From an uncultured Isosphaeraceae bacterium (GTDB lineage Bacteria > Planctomycetota > Planctomycetia > Isosphaerales > Isosphaeraceae): a stretch of 64,000 nucleotides of DNA. The translations under genes were made by a program, and so were the position numbers. How positions within the stretch are numbered: the first letter of the stretch is position 1; every line of letters begins with the position of its first letter. Positions 1 to 8,283 of this stretch are shown here, one piece after another. Location: positions 62,001 to 126,000 of the forward strand of contig CAMFLR010000017.1 of NCBI GenBank assembly GCA_945957605.1. Direction: 5' to 3'. Below the pieces are notes generated by a model. That model ran no database searches and had not been told where the DNA came from. It saw nothing but the letters and a program-made list of their open reading frames with translations.

Positions 1-4
1 GAGC

Positions 5-358
5 ATGATAGATGAAAAAATCAGAATCTGGTGGCCATTTCCGGTGCCGCCCCTCGATCGTCAAACTCAAGAGATGAAGGTCAAGATTGCTTTCCTCGAG
101 GAAGCTAGTCGGAACGGTCTTAGATCTTATGTGGAACGAGATGACTGCGGTGCGGTTTCGTCTGACGGTAGGGAAGTCCGCCTGGTGTGGAGAGGAAAGT
201 GTCGTACGGAGTTGCTGCTAATAAATGAGGCGACCGTCGAAAAGAGAGAGTTATTCGCCGATGTTTCCGAAGGAGTTGCATTTCGTCAAGCTTCAGCCGA
301 AGCGTTGGCCTGGTTGCTTTCGTCTGCGTCTTTGCCGGAAGCGGAGACTCCGGGATAA
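5..358 (+). CDS. Hypothetical protein, 117 aa
   Basis: I do not recognise this protein. It is a small, soluble, charged protein with mixed composition, no signal peptide and no membrane segment. The N-terminus is rich in Trp and Pro (IWWPFPVPPLD), and the C-terminal half looks like a mixed alpha/beta fold. The ATG lies only four bases from the window edge, so the true start could lie upstream and no ribosome binding site can be judged. Its base composition is less GC-rich than the genes that follow. A 203-codon frame on the other strand overlaps it but runs on into the peroxidase gene and looks like chance. It is plausible as a gene but only moderately supported. Confidence 0.5.
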   Translation: MIDEKIRIWWPFPVPPLDRQTQEMKVKIAFLEEASRNGLRSYVERDDCGAVSSDGREVRLVWRGKCRTELLLINEATVEKRELFADVSEGVAFRQASAEALAWLLSSASLPEAETPG

Positions 359-789
359 GCAAAGTGAATTCTTTTGGCATTGTCGCAGCCACCCACGCAT
401 CCTGCTTGCCCTCTGATCTCGTCGGTAGCCTCTGGCATTAAAGATTGATGTGTGAATTCGGCGCGATTATTGCGCAATTCCGCCATCTTTTGCTTTCGCC
501 TAGGCGATCGGCGTTTTATAACATGGGCTCGGCGCGGGCACCGTTGCGGCGCCTGCGTGCACCAGACGCGCGAATCAACAAGGCTCAAGATGGATTTCGC
601 AGTGGTGGTCGAAATCAGCCCGTCGGGTGCCATTGGTAGGGGCTCACCAGTCTGCCCTAGGTGACGTCCAACACACTGGTTGCGTACAACCAGTGGCACC
701 CAAAAAAGGTTGATCTGAGCGTGAGTATGGCTCGCTACCTCGAAGTCTATCATGAGCCAAAAACTATTGTCCCCGAGAACCACGCGGCC
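359..789. other. Intergenic region upstream of the peroxidase gene
   Basis: No convincing gene is seen here. Its one structured element is a palindromic repeat at 674-701. GTG at 661 and ATG at 727 are in-frame alternative starts for the downstream peroxidase. The GTG option would translate the repeat itself, so it is unlikely. Confidence 0.5.
674..701 (+). repeat. Palindromic REP-like repeat, family 1, single copy
   Basis: A perfect 9-bp stem (CACTGGTTG / CAACCAGTG) closes a 4-base CGTA loop and is followed directly by GCACCC. The 3' half, CCAGTGGCACCC, is identical to the flank and stem of the inverted pair at 24292-24363. This marks it as a dispersed element and not a gene-specific terminator. 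Confidence 0.65.
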
Positions 790-2430
790 ATGTCCACACA
801 AACGTCGCCCAGCCAGATTACGAAGGATTTGCAGCGCCAGCGCGATACCAGTCGCGATGGCTTCAAGAACAAGGTGCAGCTTTTCGCACTTACGCATTTC
901 GGCCCCGTCTGGGCGGTCGTTCAGAAAATTGGCCCCGTGCGGCGCTGGCTAAATAACGCCATGCTCAATCTGGAAATTTACAAGACAAAAACGCGGCCAT
1001 ATGCGCTCTCGATGCTCCAGGATTACACCTCCTGGGAATCGCTAACCGACCGCACCTGGACCGGCCGGCACTTGCCCGCAAAGGATATCAGCAACGGCAA
1101 ACCCCTGCCCGATGCTGCTAAAGTCGCCGAGCTTTTCCGGCGCCACGGCCAGGAAGAGACGCTTTCGCCCAAATCAACGCTGCTCTTTTCTGACTTCGCT
1201 CAATGGTTTACCGACGGCTTTCTCCGCACCGTCTACGATTTCAACCGCGAGAATCGCCAGCTTAAAGGCACCGGTAAGAATAACTCGAACCACGACATCG
1301 ATCTCACACCTCTCTATGGCGTGAAGAAATCGATCACCGATGCAATTCGCTCGCGTGTTGGTGGCAAGTTCAAGAGCCAGATGATCAACGGCGAGGAATA
1401 CGCGCCGTTCTATTTCCAGAACGGCCAGGTGCCCGAGGAATTCAAGGAACTGTCAATCGCGGGGCTCGATCTCCATCCCGTCACGGACGAAGCCAAGGCG
1501 ACTCTCTTCGCGTTCGGCGGCGATCGTCCCAACGTACAGACCGGGTTCGCAGTGTTCAACACGCTCTTCATTCGCGAGCATAATCGCGTGGCGAGCGAAC
1601 TGGCGAAGCGAAATCCCACCTGGGACGACGAACGCCTTTTCCAAACAACGCGCAATATTATGATTGTTCTCTTGATGAAAATCGTCATCGAAGAATACAT
1701 CAATCATATCGCGCCTTATCACTTCAAATTCCGTGTCGATGCGCCGATTGAAGGCTCAACGCGGTGGTATCGCCAGAACTGGATGACGCTCGAATTCAAC
1801 TTGCTCTACCGCTGGCACGGCCTTGTGCCCAACACCGTGAACATGCCCGACGGCACCAAAGTTCCCGCCGCCGAAACGGTGTTCAACAACAGCCATCTGC
1901 TGAAATATGGTTTGGGCCCGATGATGGAAGCAGCCAGCAAGCAGCCGGCTGGTGATATCGGCCTGTTCAATACACCCGCGTTTCTCGTTTGGGTTGAACA
2001 AGTCAGCATTCAAATGGGTCGCGATATGAAACTCGCGAGCTATAACGACTATCGCGAAGCATTCGGCTTCCCGCGCGTGACGTCGTTCAACCAGATCACC
2101 GGCGATCCCGAACGCCAAAAACGGCTCGCCGAGCTTTATGGCAATGTCGATCGCGTCGAGTTCTACGTGGGGTTGTTCGCCGAGGACGTGCGTACCAACT
2201 CGACGGTTTCGACGCTCATTGGCCGGATGGTCGGCATCGACGCGTTTTCACAGGCGCTCACCAACCCCCTGCTCGCCCCCAATATTTTCAACGCCGACAC
2301 GTTCACCGAATATGGCCTGGAGGTGATCGACAACACGAAGTCGGTCTCCGACATTCTCCATCGCAACATTCCGGATAAGTCGAAGCATTACACCATTTCG
2401 ATGACCCGGCTCGACTGGAAACCGGTCTGA
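790..2430 (+). CDS. Cyclooxygenase-like heme peroxidase family protein
   Basis: This belongs to the animal-type heme peroxidase superfamily, in the cyclooxygenase/fatty-acid dioxygenase-like branch that oxidises unsaturated fatty acids in known members. Numbering from ATG 790 (546 aa), the hallmark is EFNLLYRWHGLVPN. Tyr340 and His343 in it match the catalytic tyrosine and proximal heme histidine of cyclooxygenases. The block FNTLFIREHNRVASEL is also typical. In the distal block FAQWFTDGFLRT, Asp142 stands where cyclooxygenases carry the distal His, while Gln138 is kept. There is no signal peptide, so it is probably cytoplasmic or membrane-associated. In-frame starts exist at 661 (GTG) and 727 (ATG). 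I prefer 790 because a palindromic repeat lies inside the longest version. It stands alone as a transcription unit. The family call is secure; the substrate is unknown. Confidence 0.88.
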   Translation: MSTQTSPSQITKDLQRQRDTSRDGFKNKVQLFALTHFGPVWAVVQKIGPVRRWLNNAMLNLEIYKTKTRPYALSMLQDYTSWESLTDRTWTGRHLPAKDISNGKPLPDAAKVAELFRRHGQEETLSPKSTLLFSDFAQWFTDGFLRTVYDFNRENRQLKGTGKNNSNHDIDLTPLYGVKKSITDAIRSRVGGKFKSQMINGEEYAPFYFQNGQVPEEFKELSIAGLDLHPVTDEAKATLFAFGGDRPNVQTGFAVFNTLFIREHNRVASELAKRNPTWDDERLFQTTRNIMIVLLMKIVIEEYINHIAPYHFKFRVDAPIEGSTRWYRQNWMTLEFNLLYRWHGLVPNTVNMPDGTKVPAAETVFNNSHLLKYGLGPMMEAASKQPAGDIGLFNTPAFLVWVEQVSIQMGRDMKLASYNDYREAFGFPRVTSFNQITGDPERQKRLAELYGNVDRVEFYVGLFAEDVRTNSTVSTLIGRMVGIDAFSQALTNPLLAPNIFNADTFTEYGLEVIDNTKSVSDILHRNIPDKSKHYTISMTRLDWKPV

Positions 2431-2505
2431 TCGCCAGTTTCTCTAGCCTAGCTTGACCGATTGCCCTAGAATGAATGTGGATGCGAGTTGTGGGAGTTTG
2501 ATTTC

Positions 2506-2940
2506 ATGCGCAGCCGTGGTCGCCACTTTACGATCGTCTCGCTGGTCGCCGCGATTTTCGCGGTACTGACTGGAGTTGATCGTACCGACGCGGCTGCCGT
2601 AAAATCGGCGTCCTGTTGCCCAGGCCGGAAATGTCCGGCCAGGTGCTGCATTCCCGACGGCGAGAAATCGCCCCGTCCGAAAGCGTTGTCGTTTCAGACG
2701 ATCGATGCAATCGCATCGCCTGCGCCATCGTGCGAATGCCGCTCGGCGCCTGCCGAGCCTGTTGCGCCGAGACCCACGCGACAGGTGGCGCGGGCTTCGA
2801 CTCAAAATCAGCTTGGAATTGGACTTACAGCGTCTTATTTGGATTTTGTTCCCTGCCGCCCGATTGTTCTCGATCATGGCGGTGTGTTTGCAGCTTCAAA
2901 GACTCCGCTCTACTTGAGTTGCGTTCGGCTCTTGCTATAG
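2506..2940 (+). CDS. Secreted cysteine-rich small protein beside a metal efflux adaptor
   Basis: This 144-aa protein has a clear N-terminal signal (MRSRGRHFTIVSLVAAIFAV, then a small-residue cleavage region near AAA). The mature part starts with a dense cysteine cluster, CCPGRKCPARCC, followed about 35 residues later by CEC. A Pro-rich linker and a short hydrophobic C-terminal stretch follow. An upstream TTG at 2488 is in frame, but ATG 2506 begins the signal peptide. No enzyme fold is recognised. The cysteines and the position directly upstream of, and co-directional with, a CusB-type adaptor suggest a periplasmic metal-binding or metal-sensing role. That role is inference from context only. 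Confidence 0.6.
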   Translation: MRSRGRHFTIVSLVAAIFAVLTGVDRTDAAAVKSASCCPGRKCPARCCIPDGEKSPRPKALSFQTIDAIASPAPSCECRSAPAEPVAPRPTRQVARASTQNQLGIGLTASYLDFVPCRPIVLDHGGVFAASKTPLYLSCVRLLL

Positions 2941-3098
2941 CGATTGGCCGCTCGGGGATTCTCGACAATCTGGCGATTTGATCGATCCTGCCCAGGATTC
3001 TGATCTTAACACCCCGTTGTGGCCGATTTCTTCAAGAGAGTGCACGTGTCGCGGTGCAGGTTATGCTGCGCCTCGACCGAGTCGAGAGAGCTTTCACA

Positions 3099-4724
3099 AT
3101 GGACGCGCAGAACCCCACGCCCTCGCGCTGGGCCAAGATACGTTTGGTGATCAAGGTCGTTGAGCTACGGCTACGATTCGTCGCGCTCATGACAATCACC
3201 GGTTTAACGTTCGCCTACTGGGACACGCTCGGAAACCTCTACGACAAATGGATCCGCCCGCACGCTCACGAGCATGTGGCGGTTTCGGGCATCGAATACT
3301 ACTGCCCGATGCACCCGCAAGTTGTGCAGGCCGACAAGGGAAGCTGCCCGATTTGCGGCATGCCGCTGGCTAAGCGCAAGGCGGGTGAAAAAGCGACCTT
3401 GCCCGCTGGGGTGCTCAGCCGCGTCGAACTGGCGAGCTTCCGCGTTTCGCAGGCAGGGATCAAAACGGTTGAGGTCGCCTACGCGCCGCTCAATGAGACG
3501 ATTCGCACGGTGGGCTCAGTGGCGTTCGATGAGCGTAAGCTAGCGACGATCGTTTCCAAGGTCCCCGGCCGTTCGCGCGTCGAGGCACTTCACGTCAACG
3601 TCACCGGCCAGCGCGTGCAGGCGAACCAGCCGCTCGCTGAGTTGTATAGCCCCGAATTGAATCAGGCGATTGTCGAGCTGCTCAACGTCACGGCGCGGGC
3701 GAATCATGAAGTAGCGCCTCAGACTGAAGTGGGCAAATCGCTGATGGAAGGGCGTCGCGAGCTTGCAAGAGCGTCGATCGAAAAACTCCAGCGCTGGGGC
3801 ATCACGCAACCGCAGATCGATGAGATTCTCGCCAAGCGCAAGACGAATTTCACGTTCACAATTCTCTCGCCGATTGCGGGATATGTGATCAAAAAGAACG
3901 TTGTGGAAGGCCAGGAAGTGCAAGAAGGCTTCCCGATGTTTGAAGTAGCCGATATGAGTACAGTTTGGATTCAAGCGCAAGTTTACGAACATCAAATTGG
4001 TATGATTCGCGAAGGATTAAAAGCGCAGGCGCACGTTGAAGCGTTTCCCAGCGAATCGTTCCCGGGAACGCTCGAATTCATCCAGCCCCGGCTCGACCCA
4101 TCGACACGCACTGTCGAAGTGCGATTTGCGCTCGACAACGCGCAAGGCAAGCTGCGACCTGGGATGTACGCGTCGGTTGATGTGAATATCGCCGTTGCCG
4201 AGCTGCCCGAGTTCAAGTCGCGCCTGGCTCGTCACGATGCGAAGCAAGAAAACTGCCCGGTGACGAACCTCAAGCTTGGCACAATGGGCGACCCGGTTTC
4301 AGTCGACCTGGCCAATCGCAAGGTGTTGATTTGCTGTGCGTCGTGTACGTCAAAACTGAAGGCTCAACCAGCGAAATACCTCGCGCGGCTCGAAACGGCT
4401 CCGCGCGACGAGGTGCTGACGATTCCCGAAGCGGCTGTCATCGACACCGGTGTGCGCAAGGTGGTGTACGTCGAGACCGAGCCCGGTGTGTTCGAAGGGC
4501 GTGAAGTTGTGCTCGGCCCGCGCGTCGGCGATCGTTTTCCAGTACTGAGCGGACTTTCACTGAGCGATCGCGTTGCAGCGAGTGGTGCGTTCCTCATCGA
4601 CGCCGAGAGCCGGCTCAACCCCGGCGCGGCTCCTGCTCCCGCGCACGATCATCCGCCGGCCAAAGCGGAGGAAAAACCACTCCGCTCAGCCATTTTGACG
4701 GATGATGACAAGATCGTACGTTAG
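3099..4724 (+). CDS. CusB-type efflux RND periplasmic adaptor with two metal-binding modules
   Basis: This is the membrane fusion protein of a heavy-metal RND pump, linking an inner-membrane pump to an outer-membrane channel. From ATG 3099 (541 aa) there is one membrane anchor at about residues 24-41. A heavy-metal-binding module follows at 67-88 (YYCPMHPQ...CPICGM). The biotinyl-lipoyl/hairpin and barrel domains run from about 135 to 370, including SPIAGYVIKKNVVEGQEV and the RPGMYASV block. A second Cys-rich module lies at 384-428 (CPVTNLKLGTMG, then ICCASC). GTG 3054 and ATG 3063 are in-frame alternatives. The expected CusA pump and CusC channel are not adjacent: the next gene is convergent and its stop codon overlaps this one. 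The partner genes must lie elsewhere or be missing. Confidence 0.88.
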   Translation: MDAQNPTPSRWAKIRLVIKVVELRLRFVALMTITGLTFAYWDTLGNLYDKWIRPHAHEHVAVSGIEYYCPMHPQVVQADKGSCPICGMPLAKRKAGEKATLPAGVLSRVELASFRVSQAGIKTVEVAYAPLNETIRTVGSVAFDERKLATIVSKVPGRSRVEALHVNVTGQRVQANQPLAELYSPELNQAIVELLNVTARANHEVAPQTEVGKSLMEGRRELARASIEKLQRWGITQPQIDEILAKRKTNFTFTILSPIAGYVIKKNVVEGQEVQEGFPMFEVADMSTVWIQAQVYEHQIGMIREGLKAQAHVEAFPSESFPGTLEFIQPRLDPSTRTVEVRFALDNAQGKLRPGMYASVDVNIAVAELPEFKSRLARHDAKQENCPVTNLKLGTMGDPVSVDLANRKVLICCASCTSKLKAQPAKYLARLETAPRDEVLTIPEAAVIDTGVRKVVYVETEPGVFEGREVVLGPRVGDRFPVLSGLSLSDRVAASGAFLIDAESRLNPGAAPAPAHDHPPAKAEEKPLRSAILTDDDKIVR

Positions 4725-5998
4725 ACCCGAAGATAGATCTTGCGCCGATCCATCCAGAAGAGGATAAGCCAGAGAATGGTGAGTTGCGCGATGCCGGCGA
4801 CAAGCGGCTCATACTGCGCGCCGAATGATTTGAAGATCTCGCGTCCGAGGTGGGTTGTAATCGACGCCACGATGAACCCGCGAATCATGTGGTCCATCAT
4901 GTAGGCCGCGATCGAGTTTCGTCCCACGACGCGCAGCGGATACGACCAACCGGTCCAGCCGATGAGGTCGTTGAACAGATAAAACCCGGCGAGCATCAGG
5001 AACGCGTAGCCCCCGCTCACAAGCACCCAGCTTGGAGTCCAAATTTTCTTCACGCTCGGGCAGATGCCGAGGTAATCGGCTCCCATCCCTAGGCCAAGTG
5101 AGACGAGCCCCGCCAGCAGGAGCACGCCGAATTTCTTCCCGCCCGACCAAGGACTTCGCAGCCAGTCGCCGGCGATCAGTCCCAAAATCATCGTGCCGAG
5201 TGTGGGGATGAAGCTGAGCGTCGAATAGCCGCCGCTGTTGTTCGTGAACGGATTCTGACGTGGAAGCAAGTTCATGAACCAGCGGTCGAACGCCCAGGCT
5301 GCGTTCGTGTTCTTGTTCCAGTGGGCCGCGAATCCTGTCGCGTTGTATTGCCAGTTGGGATCTACCCCCGCAATCTTGTAGTCGAACCCTTCGCCCGGCA
5401 GCGGATAAAGCGCGAACGCAGCCCAATAGCCCACGATGATCACGCCGAGCGCAATCCACCAGCCGCGCTTCGGTCCAAGACCAATCAAAAACAGTGGTAA
5501 ATATCCCAGACCGATTTGCGTGAGCGTATCTTCAAACGTGAAATTCGTCTGACTTCGCCCCATCGACCTTAAGAAGATTCCGAGCGCGATCAGGAGAATC
5601 GATCGCCACGCCGCATGAATGATCGACCATGCGAGTGATTCGCCGCGGTTCCGGCGGCTGGCCAGCGAAAATACCATCGCCGTGCCGACGAGGAAGCTGA
5701 AAGACGGCTGGATCATGTCGTGCAGCGAGAGGCTTGTCCACTCGACGTGCGATTGATGATGCGCCAGGAACTTCCAGATTGCACTGTCGGGAAACGCCTT
5801 GGCCATCGCCCGGAAATTGAGTACTTCGCCCATCATCAAGAGCATCACGAAGCCGCGATAGGCGTCGATCGCCGCGAGTCGCGTGCTGGGGACGATCGCT
5901 TCTTCCGGCGCATCGGCAAGCGGCTTCGATTCGGGAGAATCGGTCAACTCCGAATCGGATATCTTGTTCATCTTCATCGCAAGATCATCATGATTCAT
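4721..5998 (-). CDS. Heparan-alpha-glucosaminide N-acetyltransferase-like membrane protein (DUF5009 type)
   Basis: This polytopic membrane protein of 425 aa has about ten to eleven hydrophobic segments. It opens with a hydrophilic N-terminus and the block RLAAIDAYRGFVMLLMMGEV typical of the HGSNAT/NagX acyltransferase family. QPSFSFLVGTAMVFSL is another family block, and the C-terminus has NSIAAYMMDHMIRG. Members transfer acetyl groups across a membrane to amino sugars, although most bacterial members are uncharacterised. The start codon directly abuts the TGA of the upstream SMP-30 gene, so the two are almost certainly cotranscribed and perhaps translationally coupled. ATG codons at 5977 and 5971 are possible internal starts. 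The stop overlaps the convergent adaptor gene. Confidence 0.82.
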   Translation of the reverse strand: MNHDDLAMKMNKISDSELTDSPESKPLADAPEEAIVPSTRLAAIDAYRGFVMLLMMGEVLNFRAMAKAFPDSAIWKFLAHHQSHVEWTSLSLHDMIQPSFSFLVGTAMVFSLASRRNRGESLAWSIIHAAWRSILLIALGIFLRSMGRSQTNFTFEDTLTQIGLGYLPLFLIGLGPKRGWWIALGVIIVGYWAAFALYPLPGEGFDYKIAGVDPNWQYNATGFAAHWNKNTNAAWAFDRWFMNLLPRQNPFTNNSGGYSTLSFIPTLGTMILGLIAGDWLRSPWSGGKKFGVLLLAGLVSLGLGMGADYLGICPSVKKIWTPSWVLVSGGYAFLMLAGFYLFNDLIGWTGWSYPLRVVGRNSIAAYMMDHMIRGFIVASITTHLGREIFKSFGAQYEPLVAGIAQLTILWLILFWMDRRKIYLRV

Positions 5999-7036
5999 TC
6001 ATTTGTTCCTGGGCGGGTAAAGCGCATAGCCTGAAACGGCGAGCGGGAACTTGTAAATTCCCTTGCCCGCGGTGACATACAGTGTTTTGCGATCGGGGCC
6101 GCCGAAGGCAAGATTCGTACATAAATCCTCTGGGATGATGATCTTCCCCAGCAGTTTCCCTTGAGGCGAAATCACGTAAATTCCGGCCGGCACATCGGCA
6201 TTTTCGCCGGCGTTTCGTGGGAAAAGCACGCCGCCGGCAACCCAGAGATTACCGCGCTCGTCGAGTCTCACTCCATCTCCGCCGCGTCCTTTGCCGAAAT
6301 CAAACATCAAATGCTGGCCGCTCGGCTTCCCGTCGTCGTCGAGGTCGAACGCCCAGATCTTTCGTGCTCCCCCGGGGCGCGAGTGGCTGTCGACGACATA
6401 AACCGTGCGACCGTCGGGAGTGATCGCCAACCCGTTCGGCCGCTCGATTTGCGGCTGCGAAATCACGCGCGTCACTTTGCCGTCGATATCAATGCGATAG
6501 ACGGCTTCGGCATCGAGTTCAAGGCTTGTACGATCGTCGCCGTAGAACGGGTCGGTGAACCAAATTTGCCCCTTGATGTCGACGCAAACGTCGTTTGGGC
6601 TGTTGTAGCGTTTGCCTTCGAATCGCTCGGTCAACACCTCGATTTTGCCTGTTTTGAGGTCCGTCCTTACAACTCGCCGACGTCCGCCGGGCCCCTGCTC
6701 CGCCCCTTCGCAACTGATGAGTCGCCCTTGCGCATCGAACGTGTTGCCGTTCGTGCGGCCACTCTCAGCGCGGAAGATCGAAACCTTGCCGGCGGGAGTC
6801 ATCTGGTAGATTTTGCTGTTATAAACATCGCTAAACAGAAGATTGCCATCGGCGTCGACCGCTGGCCCTTCGAGCAAGCAGGTGCGCGCCGCGAGGGAAA
6901 TCATGGCATCGTGCGCGAGTAAATCGCGCGGAGGCGGCACGTTCACGAGATTGTTTTGAACTTCCTGACCGAACGCGATGGAGGGTGAAAGCAAAATGGT
7001 GGCAAGGACAAGAATTCGCGCGGTAGAGCGATTCAT
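5999..7036 (-). CDS. Secreted SMP-30/gluconolactonase/LRE family protein
   Basis: This is a six-bladed propeller lactonase-like protein of 345 aa. It has a signal peptide (MNRSTARILVLATILLSPSI, ending near AFG) and so works in the periplasm. Family features include LEGPAVDADGNLLFSDV, YNSPNDVCVDIKGQIWFTDP and IERPNGLAITPDGRTVYVVD. Their Glu, Asn and Asp residues match the divalent metal site of gluconolactonases. An ATG at 7045 is in frame. I prefer 7036 because AAGGA lies about nine bases upstream and the signal peptide starts there. The likely reaction is hydrolysis of a sugar lactone, but the substrate is not deducible. It is the first gene of a two-gene unit with the membrane acyltransferase. 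Confidence 0.85.
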   Translation of the reverse strand: MNRSTARILVLATILLSPSIAFGQEVQNNLVNVPPPRDLLAHDAMISLAARTCLLEGPAVDADGNLLFSDVYNSKIYQMTPAGKVSIFRAESGRTNGNTFDAQGRLISCEGAEQGPGGRRRVVRTDLKTGKIEVLTERFEGKRYNSPNDVCVDIKGQIWFTDPFYGDDRTSLELDAEAVYRIDIDGKVTRVISQPQIERPNGLAITPDGRTVYVVDSHSRPGGARKIWAFDLDDDGKPSGQHLMFDFGKGRGGDGVRLDERGNLWVAGGVLFPRNAGENADVPAGIYVISPQGKLLGKIIIPEDLCTNLAFGGPDRKTLYVTAGKGIYKFPLAVSGYALYPPRNK

Positions 7037-7260
7037 GGGCGGCATCCTTGAAGAGTGGCGGATGGACTGTCATTGTGCCGCATTCGCCGTCTCGATAAAA
7101 GCCGCTACCGACGCGTTAGCGATCGCGAACCAGCCGGTTTCGCGAAGTTGTGAAGTTGGCGTGCGCGAACCGTGAAATCGCTCGCATTCGAATGCGAAGA
7201 GGCGCAAGATGAATGTATAAAGCGACTCCGCGGCCGCCGCGATTTGAACGGAGAGCGTTC

Positions 7261-8280
7261 ATGCACAGATTGATTTTCCTGCTAATCGCGTTGGTCATTC
7301 CAGCCGTTCGGGCCGCAGGTGCCGACAAGCCCATCACGGTATCCGCGGAACGCAAGTCGATCGACCGTGCGCTCGGCTTTCTTCAGGCCGACGCTCTGCG
7401 CTGGCGCGATGAGAAACAATGCTCGTCATGTCATCATGGCGCGATGACAGTTTGGGCCTTGAGCGAGGCGAAGCAGCAGGGATACCCGGTCTCGGCCAAA
7501 TCGCTCGCCGACATGACGACCTGGACCAAGGAACGGCTGGCAACAATCGACAAGCCGCGCGATACACGCCTTGGCTGGAACATGGTAAACACGCCCGCCA
7601 TTTACCTTTCGCTCATGGCCGCGGCTGTGCCGACGCAATCGGCAATCTCGGTCGATGAACTCAATCGTATCGGTGGACATTTGATGGTTCATCAGGAAAA
7701 GGATGGCTCGTGGGCGTGGTCACTTGCGCCAGCACAAAATCGTCCGCCGCCGGTTTTCGAGTCGGACGAAGTTGTCACATTGATGGCAAACCTTGCTTTG
7801 GCCCGAGCCGAACGGAACGGGTCGAGCACAAAAACTGCTGAACTCAAGGCTGCGCGCAAGCATTCCATCGAATGGTTGAGCAAACAATCACCCGGAGCCA
7901 GCACGCAAAGTGTGGCGATTCGCCTGTTTCGTGACGTCGCCACATCAAAACCGCAAGACGTGATTAAGGTCGACATCGAACATCTTTTGCGATTGCAGCA
8001 TGCCGATGGCGGGTGGGGTCAGGAGAGCGAGATCCCCAGCGACGCCTATGCCACAGGCCAGGCGCTTTACTTCTTGACTATCGCAGGCGTTGCGCGCGAT
8101 CGCGAAGAAGTTCGGCGCGGTGTCGCGTTTCTGGTGAAGACGCAAAACAGCGACGGTTCGTGGCCGATGAAGTCGCGTGCCCATCCTGGCGCGAAGCCGT
8201 TCACGAACCCGGTGCCGATCACCTACTTCGGTTCAGGTTGGGCGACGCTGGGTTTGCTGCGTTCGGTCCCGAAGCCCTAG
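7261..8280 (+). CDS. Secreted squalene-cyclase/prenyltransferase-repeat protein with CxxCH motif
   Basis: This 339-aa exported protein has a signal peptide ending near RAAGA. Residues 30-339 contain alpha/alpha-barrel repeats of the prenyltransferase/squalene oxidase type, with the QW-like motifs HQEKDGSWAW, LQHADGGWGQ and TQNSDGSW. Before the repeats lies CSSCHHG (54-60), which fits a c-type heme attachment site. The DxDD motif of true squalene-hopene cyclases was not seen and the protein is only about half the length of those enzymes, so terpene cyclisation is doubtful. ATG 7261 is preceded by GGAGAG and begins the signal peptide; an in-frame ATG at 7213 is less likely. The end nearly meets the convergent pnkp gene. 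The role is unknown. Confidence 0.8.
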   Translation: MHRLIFLLIALVIPAVRAAGADKPITVSAERKSIDRALGFLQADALRWRDEKQCSSCHHGAMTVWALSEAKQQGYPVSAKSLADMTTWTKERLATIDKPRDTRLGWNMVNTPAIYLSLMAAAVPTQSAISVDELNRIGGHLMVHQEKDGSWAWSLAPAQNRPPPVFESDEVVTLMANLALARAERNGSSTKTAELKAARKHSIEWLSKQSPGASTQSVAIRLFRDVATSKPQDVIKVDIEHLLRLQHADGGWGQESEIPSDAYATGQALYFLTIAGVARDREEVRRGVAFLVKTQNSDGSWPMKSRAHPGAKPFTNPVPITYFGSGWATLGLLRSVPKP

Positions 8281-8283
8281 CTT

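Noticed and set aside
286..897. 203-codon frame on the minus strand over the hypothetical gene and the peroxidase start
   Set aside because: It overlaps the peroxidase coding region extensively, has an erratic composition and shows no domain or signal feature.
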